Assembly (NCBI GenBank): GCA_020637165.1
Contig: JACJWN010000004.1
Location: 62,001 to 126,000, forward strand
DNA from: Mycolicibacterium sp.
Lineage (GTDB): Bacteria > Actinomycetota > Actinomycetes > Mycobacteriales > Mycobacteriaceae
Length of the DNA: 64,000 nt
Reading direction: 5' to 3'
A program made the position numbers and the translations under genes. Shown in pieces: positions 17,284-26,911 of the stretch. The notes under the pieces were generated by a model. It was not told the DNA's origin and did not search any database. It worked only from the letters and a program-made list of their open reading frames with translations. Positions within the stretch are counted from its first letter, which is position 1. Every line of letters begins with the position of its first letter.

Positions 17284-18987
17284 ATGACAGCCCAGGAGTT
17301 TGACGTCGTCGTAGTGGGCAGCGGCGCCGCCGGGATGGTCGCGGCGTTGACCGCCGCCCATCAGGGTTTATCGGCTGTGGTGGTAGAGAAGGCCGCCCAC
17401 TTCGGCGGGTCCACCGCACGCTCGGGCGGCGGGGTGTGGATTCCCAACAACGAGATCCTGCAACGAGACGGAGTCACCGATACCAGTGACGCCGCGGCGA
17501 CCTATCTGCACACCATCGTCGGCGATGTCGTCCCGGCCGACAAGATCGACACCTATCTGAACCGCGGCCCGGAGATGCTGTCGTTCGTCCTCAGGCACAC
17601 ACCCCTGGAGATGTGCTGGGTTCCCGGGTACTCCGACTACTACCCCGAGATGCCGGGGGGACGGCCCGGCGGCCGCTCGGTCGAACCGAAACCCTTCGAC
17701 GCCAACCGACTGGGTCCCGATCTCGCAGGGCTGGAACCCCCCTATGGCAAGGTCCCCCTCAATGTCGTTGTCATGCAGCAGGATTACGTGCGGCTCAACC
17801 AAATGAAACGCCACCCACGCGGGGTGCTGCGCAGCCTGAAGGTGGGCGCGAGGACCGCGTGGGCGGGGGTACGGGGAAAGAATCTCGTCGGAATGGGTCG
17901 GGCACTGATCGCTCCGTTGCGGATCGGGTTGCGCGACGCGGGTGTGCCGCTGCTGCTCAACACCGCGTTGACTGATCTGCACTGCGAAGACGGAGTGGTG
18001 GGGGGAATCCACGTTCGCAACACGGCGACTCCGGAAAACCCCGAATCGCGGCTCATCCGCGCCCGGCGCGGAGTGATCCTGGCCTGCGGCGGATTCGAGC
18101 ACAATGAGCAGATGCGGGTGAAGTACCAGCGGGCCCCGATCAGCACCGAGTGGACGGTGGGCGCGGCGGCCAACACCGGAGACGGTATCGAAGCAGCCGA
18201 AAAACTCGGTGCCGCATTGGATTTGATGGAGGACGCCTGGTGGGGTCCGACCGTTCCGCTGGTCGGCTCACCCTGGTTCGCGCTGTCCGAGCGCAACTCC
18301 CCCGGTTCGATGATCGTCAACGCATCCGGCAAGAGGTTCATGAACGAGTCGATGCCCTATGTCGAGGCGTGCCACCACATGTACGGGGGGCAATACGGCC
18401 AAGGTCCGGGCCCGGGTGAGAACGTGCCAGCCTGGCTGATCTTCGATCAGCGCTACCGGGACCGCTACATCTTCGCCGGTCTTCAACCGGGCCAGCGGAT
18501 CCCGATGAAGTGGCTCGATTCGGGGGTGATCGTCAAGGCAGTGACGCTCGACGAGCTTGCCCGTGAGACCGGGCTACCGGCCGGGCAGTTGCGGGCAACG
18601 GTCGACCGGTTCAACGGCTTCGCCCGCGCCGGCGTCGACGAGGATTTTCACCGGGGCGAGAGCGCCTATGACCGCTACTACGGCGACCCGACAAACAAGC
18701 CCAACCCCAACCTCGGCGAGATCGGCCACCCGCCGTTCTACGCCGCCAAGATGGTGCCGGGCGATCTTGGCACCAAGGGCGGTGTCCGCACCGACAGCCA
18801 CGGCCGCGCGTTGCGCGATGACGGCTCGGTGATCGAAGGCCTCTACGCCGCCGGCAATGTCAGCGCGCCGGTGATGGGCCACACCTATCCGGGCCCGGGC
18901 GGAACCATCGGACCGGCGATGACCTTCGGCTACCTGGCCGCGCTGCACGCGGCCGATGTCCAGCGAAAGGCCACTCATGCCCATTGA
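17284..18987 (+). CDS. kstD: 3-ketosteroid delta-1-dehydrogenase KstD
   Basis: A 567-residue flavoprotein that introduces the C1-C2 double bond into ring A (AD to ADD, or the 9-hydroxy form). The FAD dinucleotide motif VVVGSGAAGMVAAL starts at residue 9, and the C-terminal FAD/substrate segment GHTYPGPGGTIGPAMTFG is typical of KstD. The ATG at 17284 is chosen by length and by the conserved start MTAQEFDVVVVG. It begins 2 nt after the KstR operator, leaving no room for a Shine-Dalgarno sequence downstream of a normal promoter, so a leaderless transcript is likely. Its 3' end overlaps hsd4B by 11 nt. Confidence 0.95.
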   Translation: MTAQEFDVVVVGSGAAGMVAALTAAHQGLSAVVVEKAAHFGGSTARSGGGVWIPNNEILQRDGVTDTSDAAATYLHTIVGDVVPADKIDTYLNRGPEMLSFVLRHTPLEMCWVPGYSDYYPEMPGGRPGGRSVEPKPFDANRLGPDLAGLEPPYGKVPLNVVVMQQDYVRLNQMKRHPRGVLRSLKVGARTAWAGVRGKNLVGMGRALIAPLRIGLRDAGVPLLLNTALTDLHCEDGVVGGIHVRNTATPENPESRLIRARRGVILACGGFEHNEQMRVKYQRAPISTEWTVGAAANTGDGIEAAEKLGAALDLMEDAWWGPTVPLVGSPWFALSERNSPGSMIVNASGKRFMNESMPYVEACHHMYGGQYGQGPGPGENVPAWLIFDQRYRDRYIFAGLQPGQRIPMKWLDSGVIVKAVTLDELARETGLPAGQLRATVDRFNGFARAGVDEDFHRGESAYDRYYGDPTNKPNPNLGEIGHPPFYAAKMVPGDLGTKGGVRTDSHGRALRDDGSVIEGLYAAGNVSAPVMGHTYPGPGGTIGPAMTFGYLAALHAADVQRKATHAH

Positions 18988-19837
18988 CGTCGATGTGGCC
19001 CTGTCCGCCGAGTTGGAGCCCGTGGAGTTCTCCTGGACCAGCAACGACGTGCAGCTCTACCACCTGGCCCTCGGCGCCGGCGCGGATCCGATGGATGCCC
19101 GCGAACTGCGATACCTTGCCGACGGCCGTCCCCAGGTCCTTCCCACCTTCAGCAGCGTGGCCGCCAGCTTCCACCTGACCGAGCCGCCGACGGTGAAATT
19201 CCCGGGCATCGACATCGAACTCAGCAGGGTGCTGCACGGCAGCGAAGCGGTCACGGTCGCGGGACCAGTGCCCCCGAGCGGGACTGCGCGCGCGACAACC
19301 CGTTTCACCGATATCTGGGACAAGGGCACTGCCGCGGTCTTGGTCAGTGAGACGACGGTCACCGACCTCGACGGCAAACCGCTGTGGAGCACCAAACGGA
19401 CGATTTTCGCCCGCGGCGAGGGCGGATTCGGCGGGGACCGAGGACCCTCGTCATCGGCGACACCCCCGGACCGAACTCCGGACATCGAGGTCGACATCCC
19501 GGTGCTGCCGCAGCAGGCACTGCTCTACCGGATGTGCGGGGACCGCAACCCGTTGCACTCCGATCCCGGCTTCGCCGCCGCGGCTGGATTCCCGCGGCCC
19601 ATCCTGCACGGGTTGTGCACCTACGGCATGACCTGCAAAGCGCTCGTCGATGCCGTCCTGGACGCCGACCCTGGCCGGGTGGCTTCTTACGGAGCCCGGT
19701 TTGCCGGTGTGGTCTTTCCCGGGGAGATGCTGCGTGCCAGCGCGTGGCTCCAGGGAGACCGCTACATCGGTGTCGTCACTGCTCCGTCGCGCGGCGGCGC
19801 CAAGGTGCTCTCCGACGTGAAACTGCTGCCGACGTAG
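18977..19837 (+). CDS. hsd4B: MaoC-type 2-enoyl-CoA hydratase Hsd4B (Rv3538-like)
   Basis: A 286-residue double hot-dog hydratase from ATG 18977 (11-nt overlap with kstD). The hydratase-2 motif YRMCGDRNPLHSDPGFAAAA carries the catalytic D and H, followed by GFPRPILHGLCTYG. It is expected to hydrate side-chain enoyl-CoA steroids in beta-oxidation, with R specificity as in peroxisomal hydratase 2; the exact cycle is less settled. It matches Rv3538 in length and place. It is the last intact gene before the disrupted PE-PPE region. Confidence 0.9.
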   Translation: MPIDVDVALSAELEPVEFSWTSNDVQLYHLALGAGADPMDARELRYLADGRPQVLPTFSSVAASFHLTEPPTVKFPGIDIELSRVLHGSEAVTVAGPVPPSGTARATTRFTDIWDKGTAAVLVSETTVTDLDGKPLWSTKRTIFARGEGGFGGDRGPSSSATPPDRTPDIEVDIPVLPQQALLYRMCGDRNPLHSDPGFAAAAGFPRPILHGLCTYGMTCKALVDAVLDADPGRVASYGARFAGVVFPGEMLRASAWLQGDRYIGVVTAPSRGGAKVLSDVKLLPT

Positions 19838-19979
19838 GTCGTGCGCACATGCTGCGGAAACCAGGCGTAAGTCCGCACCCGGATCCGGCCCTGGGCAATC
19901 TCAACGTTTTGCTGAATCAAGACTGAGTCCATAGTTAACCTTCGCTAAAAGCGCTCTGAGCCTCGGGAGGGTTGTAGAA

Positions 19980-22095
19980 GTGGTGTCAGCTTCTCGTTAC
20001 GTGGGCCGGGTCGGCGGCCTGGCCGCCGCCCTGGGTATCGGGGCCGCGGCGTTCTCCATCGGCTGCGGTATCGCCAGCGCGGATTCCGGGAACGACGCCG
20101 GGCCGACCTCGCGTGCGACATCGGCCGCCGCTGCGGAACGCGGCCCCTCAGGGGGCTCGACCGACTCATCCCGGCGCGTCCGGACCGCTCCGGGCACAGC
20201 GGGAGCCGCGGCGCACTCCGCCGGAGGCAACACGGTGCGGTCCCGAGCGGTGACCACGATCGCCGCGCCGGCACCCAACGCCGAGGCGGACACAACCGTG
20301 CCAGACCTCGACACCCCTGCACCGGTCAAAACTGCGCCGGTCAACACTGCGCCGGAACCTGCTGCGCCGGTCATCACTGCGCTGGTCGCCCCAGTCGCCG
20401 ACATCTGCCGTCGCCGCTCCGGCGGCGGCAGCTGCGCCTGGCGACGCCGCGGTCGATACCCCCGCCGCCGCGCTTGTGGGCCTCGCCGCTGCAGCCAGTG
20501 CAGGACGTGGGCGCGCGGTGATACCGGAGATCACCCGAGCGTGTGCACGGAGTCGAGGAGAAGTGCGCTTATATCGTAGGAGCCAGTGGCGTCCTGATTC
20601 CGAACGAGGCAATACGTCAACCATGCGATGGCTTGGTACGTCGGGAGGCCCAACAGCCTGGACGACCAAGGTTTCACTACTCAGGTGATTTTCACGCCTG
20701 AGGGTGCCTACCGATCACCGGGGTGAAGGTGCCCCCATCGACCCCTCGTCGCGGAGGGGCCTCACCGAAGTCCGGAAACCGTCGAGGCAACCCTGCAGGT
20801 GTTACAACCGGGCACGCCGATCAGCTACTTCAGGTACTCCCAGAGCGCGATCATCAGTTCGCTGTTCCAGACCTACCAGGCGGGATGCGCAGGCAGCACG
20901 TGTCCCCCCGCCAGCACCGCCGGCGGAGGGCGATCTGGCCCATCGAGGGCCCGACCCGAGTCAGGTCACCTTCATCACCGTCGGGAAATGAACCCCAACG
21001 GGGCTGGTTCTCCCGGTTCACCGGATTCATCACGCCCGGACCCGGTCTGGTGTTCTACAGGGCAACCCGGAGGGAACCCTGGGCCGCGCACCATCAACTA
21101 CACCCTCGAGTACGACGGGTTCGCCGACTACCCCGGTACCGCTGAACTTCCTGTCCTCACTCAACGCGGCCATGGGCATCCTCTTGGTCCACACCCGGTA
21201 CACGAACCCAAATTATTTCGGCAACACTTATCGGACCGTCGATCCGCTTCTCGCGGAGTTCGGCCCGGGAACCGCATGCCAGGGTTCATCGACGGCCTGC
21301 CTACAGCTTCCGACGACGGCCGGGACCGAGGACTCCCAGGAGTACTACTTCATCCAGACCCCAACCTTCCGTTGCTGGCGCCGCTGCGGGCGATACCGCT
21401 GGATCGGCACCCCGCTGGCGGACCTGATCCAGCCCGCCCTCAAGGTGATCGTGGATCTCGGCTACGCCGACTGGGGCGCACAGGTTCGGCACCGAGGCCG
21501 AGCAGCCGCCGGCCAACGTACTGCTCGAATCGGGTGTTCCCGACGTGAACCCCCTCGACGTCATCAGCAAGCTGATCGCCGGCGTCCAGCAGGGAATCAA
21601 CGACTTCGTCGCCGACCTGATGCCCGGGGGTCGGTCGCACAAGAACTGTCGATGATGGCGTCCACGATCCAGAAGGTGACGTCGGACACGGCTGCGACCA
21701 TCACCGCGCTCGCATCCCAACCGTTCACGCTTCCGTCGCTGAGTGACGTCGTCACGACTGTGCAGAACGTGGTGTCCGAGGTCACCAGCGCGCGCTGCCC
21801 TGGCGGCTTCCGCGCTGTACGCCACGCTGCGCCGCTGGCGGATTTCGCCAACGCTCTTTGTGTTCTCGTTCCCGGGCCATGCGGTCAACCTCTTCCTCGA
21901 CGGACTCGAGCAGGCAGTCAGCGGCGACCTGATCCAGGGCCTGGTCAACGCGATCGGACGGCCGGCGGCCGCCGCCGTGGGATTCGCCACCATCATCAGG
22001 GTGTTCAAACCGTGGTGTTCCTGTTGCGCCTACGCGGCGGTCACCGGATGCGGGCCCGCCGCACCAGTCACAGGTTTCTGCGTTACGGCGTGACT
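19980..22095 (+). pseudogene. Secreted PE-PPE-domain (cutinase-like serine hydrolase) gene, copy 1, frame-disrupted
   Basis: GTG 19980, with GGAGG 9 bp upstream, opens a signal peptide (RYVGRVGGLAAALG, then a cleavage-like ASA-DS) and a low-complexity Ala/Pro/Thr linker. Continuing requires several frame changes: near 20400, near 20710-20730 (VIFTPEGAY continues in another frame), and again around 20950, 21150, 21470 and 21800. Pieces in different frames match the PE-PPE hydrolase domain: FTPEGAY, then YSQSAIISSLFQTYQ around 20850, EYDGFADY near 21110, and a C-terminal FLDGLEQAVSGDLIQGLVNA. The family is an alpha/beta hydrolase with a nucleophilic serine in GYSQS; here the Gly reads Arg (FRYSQS). 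It occupies the locus of PPE63 in M. tuberculosis but lacks a PPE N-terminus. True decay and base-call indels cannot be separated here. Confidence 0.7.
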
Positions 22096-22263
22096 TGAGA
22101 CCATCCGGCCTCGGCCGACGCGGAAGGCTGAACGCGGCAGCGCAACCTCGCCGCGATACCGGCTGAAAGCCGGTCTCGGAAAAATAGCCCGGGATCATCA
22201 GAAGGCCGGTTACTCTTCGCTCAGGTTCTGTCAGGAATCTCTCATCAACTCTCAGGGGTCGCC

Positions 22264-24349
22264 GTGGGCGCCTGGAATTTCGTCGGTCGGGTCGGCGGAC
22301 TGGCGGGTGGCCCCTGGGGTGGGCGCCGCGGTGTTCAACTACTCCGCGGTGGCATCCGCCGACACCGCCGGTGCAGCTCAGAAGCCTCCTCGGCACGTTC
22401 AGCGACCTGTCGGCGGCGGCGTCCCCGTCGGGCCGGCGGGGCCATAGCGGCGCCTCTTCTTCTCGCGCCGTCAGCCGCACCGAAGGCGGCGTCGCGTCAG
22501 CCGACCTGGCGCCAACTCGGCGCCGCCGATCTCTGCGGCCCCGCCGAGGGCCCTGATCGCGCTCCACCGGTCGAGGACACGACCGATCTGATCCCAGACG
22601 CCCTGGACGACATCCCGGCCGTGGCGTCCCCGGCAAGCGGCGGCTAAGCGGTCCGCGCCGGCCGCGGCGGTGGAGGTTCCCACCGAACTACCCCAGCACC
22701 GAACTGCCCGTCGCGTCGGTTCCCGCTCTGGAACCCGCACCTGCGACGGGCGATGTGACCGCCCTGGACGACCCTGCCGCCGATCCGTTCGCCGACGGCG
22801 GCCCCACTGCTCCGGTCGGCTCGCCGCTGGAATGGACGGTGCTGGCCTACACCCGGCGTGAGCTGTCCGATCTCAGCCTCACCACGACAGTTCCGCCGCC
22901 GTCCCGGCAGCCGCCGCCGTCGAAGCGGTGCCCGTTCCGCCGTTTACGGTCGAAACGAACATCTGCACCGCGTCGAGCCAGACATGCACCCTGATCATGG
23001 GCCCCAGCGGTTGCCGATCCCGTCGTCGGACTAGCGTCGATCGCGTCATGTGGTACTTCACCCCTACGCCCCCGACGACACAACCGCCCAGGTCGTCTTC
23101 CACCCGGAAGGCCTATACCCCATCACCGGCGTGAAGAGCCTGCCGCTCGACACGTCGGTGGATCAGGGGCTGACGATCCTGTCCGACACGCTGGCGTTGG
23201 TGCCCGACGGGATGCCGACCGCGGTGTTCGGCTACTCGCAGAGCTCGATCATCTCCTCACTGCTGCAAGACGGTTGCAAACTCCGGGCTCGCTGCACCGA
23301 AGCCGGAAGTCCCCACCGGCTTGGAGGACTCCGATCACCTTCGTGGTCATCGCCAACGAGGTGAACCCCAACGGCGGGTTCCTGTCGCGTTTCCCGGACC
23401 TGAACCTGCCCGCCCTCGGCATCCCCTTCTACGGTGCCGCGCCGGAGGACAGTATCCGACCATCAGTTACGCGCGCGAATACGACGGCTTCGCGGACTAC
23501 CCGCGGTACCGATGAACTTCCTGTCGGTCCTCAACGCCGCCTTGGGATCGTGACGTACACCCAGTACGTGCAAACCCAGAGAAGTGCACAAGCTTCGCCT
23601 GACCAAGGAGGAGGTCGAGGACGCGATCGCGCTGCCGACCACCGATCCGACGCAGCAGTACTACTTCATTCCCACCGAGAACCCTGCCTCTGCTGCAGCC
23701 GATCCGGGGCATCCCGCTGATCGGCAATCCGATCGCCGACCTGATCCAGCCCGTCCCTAAGGTGATCGTCGACCTCGGCTACGCGGACTGGGCGCACGGG
23801 TTCGGCAGCGAGGCCGACCAGCCGGACGCCAACGTGCTGGTGCCGTTCGGGGTGTTCCCGGATGTCAATCCGCTCGAGGTTATCGAGAAGCTGGTGGCAG
23901 GGGTCCAACAGGGGATCAGCGACTTCATCGCCGACTTCGGCCCCAACGGGTCGATCGCGAAGGAAATCGCCGCGATCTCGTTGCCGACATTGTCGTTCGC
24001 TCTGCCCACACCGGACGGTCTGATCGAGGCGGTGCAGCACTTCGTCCTCAAATCCGCAGAGTGGGTTTCCGGTGCCGCGGGCGCGATCTATGAGGCGCTG
24101 CTGCCGACGGCGGATGTCATCAATTCCATCGTGACGGTCCTGCCGGCCTACAACGTCGATCTGTTCCTTGAGGGAGTCAAGCAGATGCTCGGCGGAGACC
24201 TGATCGGAGGCCTCGTCAACGCGATCGGCCTGCCTCTGGCCGCCGACGTCGGACTCATCACCACCGCGGGCCTGGTCGCAGCCCTCGCCTGGCTTGAGGC
24301 CGCGCAAGATATCGTCGAGCTGACCAAGAACATCTTCGAATCCGCATAG
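22264..24349 (+). pseudogene. Secreted PE-PPE-domain gene, copy 2, frame-disrupted 5' part with intact 3' part
   Basis: GTG 22264 begins MGAWNFVGRVGGLA, paralogous to the copy 1 signal peptide. The signal core and linker shift frame repeatedly (about 22310, 22380, 22640, 23010, 23270, 23450, 23510, 23690). Domain blocks across frames are TLIMGPSG, VVFHPEGLYPITGVKSLPLD, VFGYSQSSIISSLLQ (serine nucleophile motif GYSQS), EYDGFADY and YYFIPTEN. From 23762 to 24349 a single clean 195-residue frame remains, beginning IVDLGYADWAHGFGSEADQP and ending LTKNIFESA. If the indels are sequence errors, the product would be a secreted hydrolase of roughly 690 residues. Such domains act on lipid esters at the cell surface (family inference). 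Confidence 0.7.
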
Positions 24350-24379
24350 CGCAGACCGGCCCCGGGCGTGGGCCCGCTG

Positions 24380-25555
24380 TCAACCCAGAATCAGACCAGA
24401 GGTCGGCACCCCGGTTCCGGCGGTGACGAGCACGTGCTCGACACCACCCACCTGGTTCACCGAGGTGCCGCGCAGCTGCCGCACCGCTTCGGCGATGCCG
24501 TTCATCCCATGGATGTAGGCCTCGCCGAGCTGCCCGCCGTGGGTGTTGATCGGCAGCCGCCCGCCGAGCTCGACGGCCCCGTCGGCGATGAAGTCCTTGG
24601 CATCGCCCTTGGCGCAGAAACCCAGCTCCTCCAACTGGATCAGGGTGAACGGCGTGAAGTGGTCGTAGAGGACGGCGGTCTGGATGTCGTTCGGTGTCAA
24701 CCCGGACTGCGACCACAGTTGGCGGCCCACCAAGCCCATCTCCGGCAGGCCGAGTTCAGGACGGTAGTAGCTGACCATGGAGTACTGATCGGGACTGGAG
24801 CCCTGCGCGGCGGCCTCGATGACCGCCGGGCGGTGCTTCAGGTCACGTGCCCTCTCGGCTGATGTCACGACGATGGCCACGCCGCCGTCGGTCTCCTGGC
24901 AGCAGTCCAGCAACCGCAGCGGTTCGGCGATCCATCGCGAGTTCTGGTGGTCCTCGATGGTGATCGGTTTGCCGTAGAAATATGCGTTCGGGTTGCTGGC
25001 GGCGTGCCTGCGGTCGGCGACCGAGATCGCCCCGAAGTCTCGGCTGGTCGCCCCGGACAGATGCATGTAGCGGCGGGCAATCATCGCCACCTGGGCGGCC
25101 GGGGTGGACAGCCCGTGCGGGTAGGAATAGGAGTTGTCGACGCTGGTCGAGTCCGCGCCCTGGATGAGCCGAAGCTGTACCTGACCGAACCGCATTCCGG
25201 AGCGCTCGTTGAACGCCCGATACGCTACAACGCAATCCGCGACGCCGGTGGCCACCGCTATCGCCGCCTGCTGGATTGTCGCGCAGGCCGCCCCGCCGCC
25301 GTGGTGGATCTTGGAGAAGAACTTCAGCTCACCGATGCCGGTGGCCCGCGCAACGGCCACCTCGGTGTTGGAGTCCATCGTGAAGGTGACCATGCCGTCG
25401 ACGTCGGCGGGTGTCAGCCCCGCATCGTCGAGAGCGTCGAGGACCGCTTCGGCGGCCAGTCGCAGTTCGCTGCGGCCGGAGTTCTTGGAGAAGTCGGTGG
25501 CGCCGATACCGACGATCGCAGCCATTCCGGACAGCGCGGCCTTACCGGATAGCAT
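24380..25555 (-). CDS. ltp2: Steroid side-chain retro-aldol lyase Ltp2
   Basis: A 391-residue thiolase-fold protein. AAIVGIGATDFSKNSGRSE at the start and INTHGGQLGEAYIHGMNG near the end are Ltp2 landmarks. With the DUF35 half of ChsH2 it cleaves 17-hydroxy-3-oxo-4-pregnene-20-carboxyl-CoA to androstenedione and propionyl-CoA, the last side-chain step. M1 at 25555 overlaps the chsH1 stop by 14 nt; an internal Met 30 bases further in is an alternative. It is last in the leftward operon cyp125-chsE1-chsE2-chsH2-chsH1-ltp2. Confidence 0.94.
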   Translation of the reverse strand: MLSGKAALSGMAAIVGIGATDFSKNSGRSELRLAAEAVLDALDDAGLTPADVDGMVTFTMDSNTEVAVARATGIGELKFFSKIHHGGGAACATIQQAAIAVATGVADCVVAYRAFNERSGMRFGQVQLRLIQGADSTSVDNSYSYPHGLSTPAAQVAMIARRYMHLSGATSRDFGAISVADRRHAASNPNAYFYGKPITIEDHQNSRWIAEPLRLLDCCQETDGGVAIVVTSAERARDLKHRPAVIEAAAQGSSPDQYSMVSYYRPELGLPEMGLVGRQLWSQSGLTPNDIQTAVLYDHFTPFTLIQLEELGFCAKGDAKDFIADGAVELGGRLPINTHGGQLGEAYIHGMNGIAEAVRQLRGTSVNQVGGVEHVLVTAGTGVPTSGLILG

Positions 25556-25949
25556 CGGCGTCCCCCATCGTCAGCGTGCAGTTGGCGATGACGTGGTCAC
25601 CGAGGCTGTTGGTGCCGGTGACTTTCACCGTCACCAGATCGCCGTCGACCGCGGTGACCTCACCGGTGAACGTCACGGTGTCATAGGCATACCAGGGCAC
25701 GCCGAGGCGCAGCGCGATGGACTTGATCCGCGCACTCGGACCGGCCCAGTCGGTGATGTAGCGCTGCACGAGGCCGGTATCGGTGAGGATGTTGACGAAG
25801 ATGTCCTTCGACCCCTTGGCCTGCGCCTTGTCCCGGTCGTGGTGGACGTCCTGATAGTCGCGGGTCGCGATCGCCGTGGAGACGATGAAGGTGGGGTCGC
25901 CGAACAACGACAACGGCGGCAGGGTGGTGCCGACCTGCGGCGCGCTCAT
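25542..25949 (-). CDS. chsH1: Steroid enoyl-CoA hydratase subunit ChsH1
   Basis: A 135-residue single hot-dog MaoC-like protein with the hydratase signature TRDYQDVHHDRDKAQAKG. It pairs with the N-terminal half of ChsH2 to hydrate 3-oxo-4,17-pregnadiene-20-carboxyl-CoA. ATG 25949 overlaps the chsH2 stop (ATGA). The length fits Rv3541c. Confidence 0.93.
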   Translation of the reverse strand: MSAPQVGTTLPPLSLFGDPTFIVSTAIATRDYQDVHHDRDKAQAKGSKDIFVNILTDTGLVQRYITDWAGPSARIKSIALRLGVPWYAYDTVTFTGEVTAVDGDLVTVKVTGTNSLGDHVIANCTLTMGDADAIR

Positions 25950-26911
25950 GGAATCGGCTCCCACGCGTACAGCGTCCAGGCCGGGCCGCTCTCTCCGGCC
26001 GGAAAGTCGACATACGTTGCGCAGACGGGCATTCCGATCCTCACCTCCGCCGGTTCCACATTGCGCAGCTCGCCCAGCATCCGCACCCCTTCGTCCAACT
26101 CGACCAGCGCGATCACAAAGGGAACACCGCGGCCGGGGATCTTCGGCGCGTGGTGCACGACGTAGCTGAACACCGATCCCCGGCCGGAGGCGACGACGTA
26201 GTCCGTCGGGGCGTCCTTGTCTTTCCACAGCGCCGGTACCGGAGGATGTTGCAGCGAGCCGTCCGGGCGCTTCTGGATGCGCAACTCGTGCGCGTTGACA
26301 CCGTCCCAGAAAAACCGGGTGTCCTTCGAGACGGCCGGGCGGATCATCAGATCCGGCTCCAGGTCGGCGGGAACCGCCGGCGCGGACTGTGCCGACGCGT
26401 CGCGCGGCCGGAACTTCATGATTCGCCACATCATGTCGGCGACGTCCTCGCTCCCGACCCGCCACGTGATCTTCTGGGTGATGAAGAACCCCTCACCCAG
26501 CGCGGTCTGTTTGGGACCGACTACGTCGGTCAACTCGGCGGTGACGCTGACCTCCTCCCCCGGACGCAGGTAACGGTGATAGGTCTGCTCGCAGTTCGTG
26601 GCGACCACACCGAGGTAGCCGGCCTCGTCGAACAATCCGAGGATCCTGCCCAACGGGTCGTCATCCGGTCGGACGCCGCCGAGACCGGTCATTGTCCAGA
26701 CCTGGATCATGGCCGGCGGCGCGACGACTCCGGGATGTCCGGCCGCCCTGGCCGCCGACTCGTCCACATAGATCGGATTTCTGTCGCCGATGGCGTCGAG
26801 CCAGTGGTCGATCATCGGCTGGTTGACCGGATGTCGCCCGCGCCGGGGTGCGCTCTTACCGTCGGCCTTGATTCGCTCGGCTGCGGTGAGGATGTCCTCG
26901 GTCGGGCTCAC
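25946..26911 (-). CDS. chsH2: Steroid enoyl-CoA hydratase ChsH2: MaoC-like plus DUF35
   Basis: A 321-residue two-domain protein. Residues about 1-175 form a MaoC-like hot-dog (MIDHWLDAIGDRNPIYVDE). Residues about 190-321 form a DUF35 OB domain beginning RFFWDGVNAHELRIQKRPDG. The zinc-ribbon cysteines of many DUF35 proteins are absent, as I recall for other ChsH2 proteins. The first domain hydrates with ChsH1; the second binds Ltp2 and is required for the aldolytic step. The stop and start overlap chsH1 and chsE2 by 4 nt each. Confidence 0.94.
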   Translation of the reverse strand: MSPTEDILTAAERIKADGKSAPRRGRHPVNQPMIDHWLDAIGDRNPIYVDESAARAAGHPGVVAPPAMIQVWTMTGLGGVRPDDDPLGRILGLFDEAGYLGVVATNCEQTYHRYLRPGEEVSVTAELTDVVGPKQTALGEGFFITQKITWRVGSEDVADMMWRIMKFRPRDASAQSAPAVPADLEPDLMIRPAVSKDTRFFWDGVNAHELRIQKRPDGSLQHPPVPALWKDKDAPTDYVVASGRGSVFSYVVHHAPKIPGRGVPFVIALVELDEGVRMLGELRNVEPAEVRIGMPVCATYVDFPAGESGPAWTLYAWEPIP

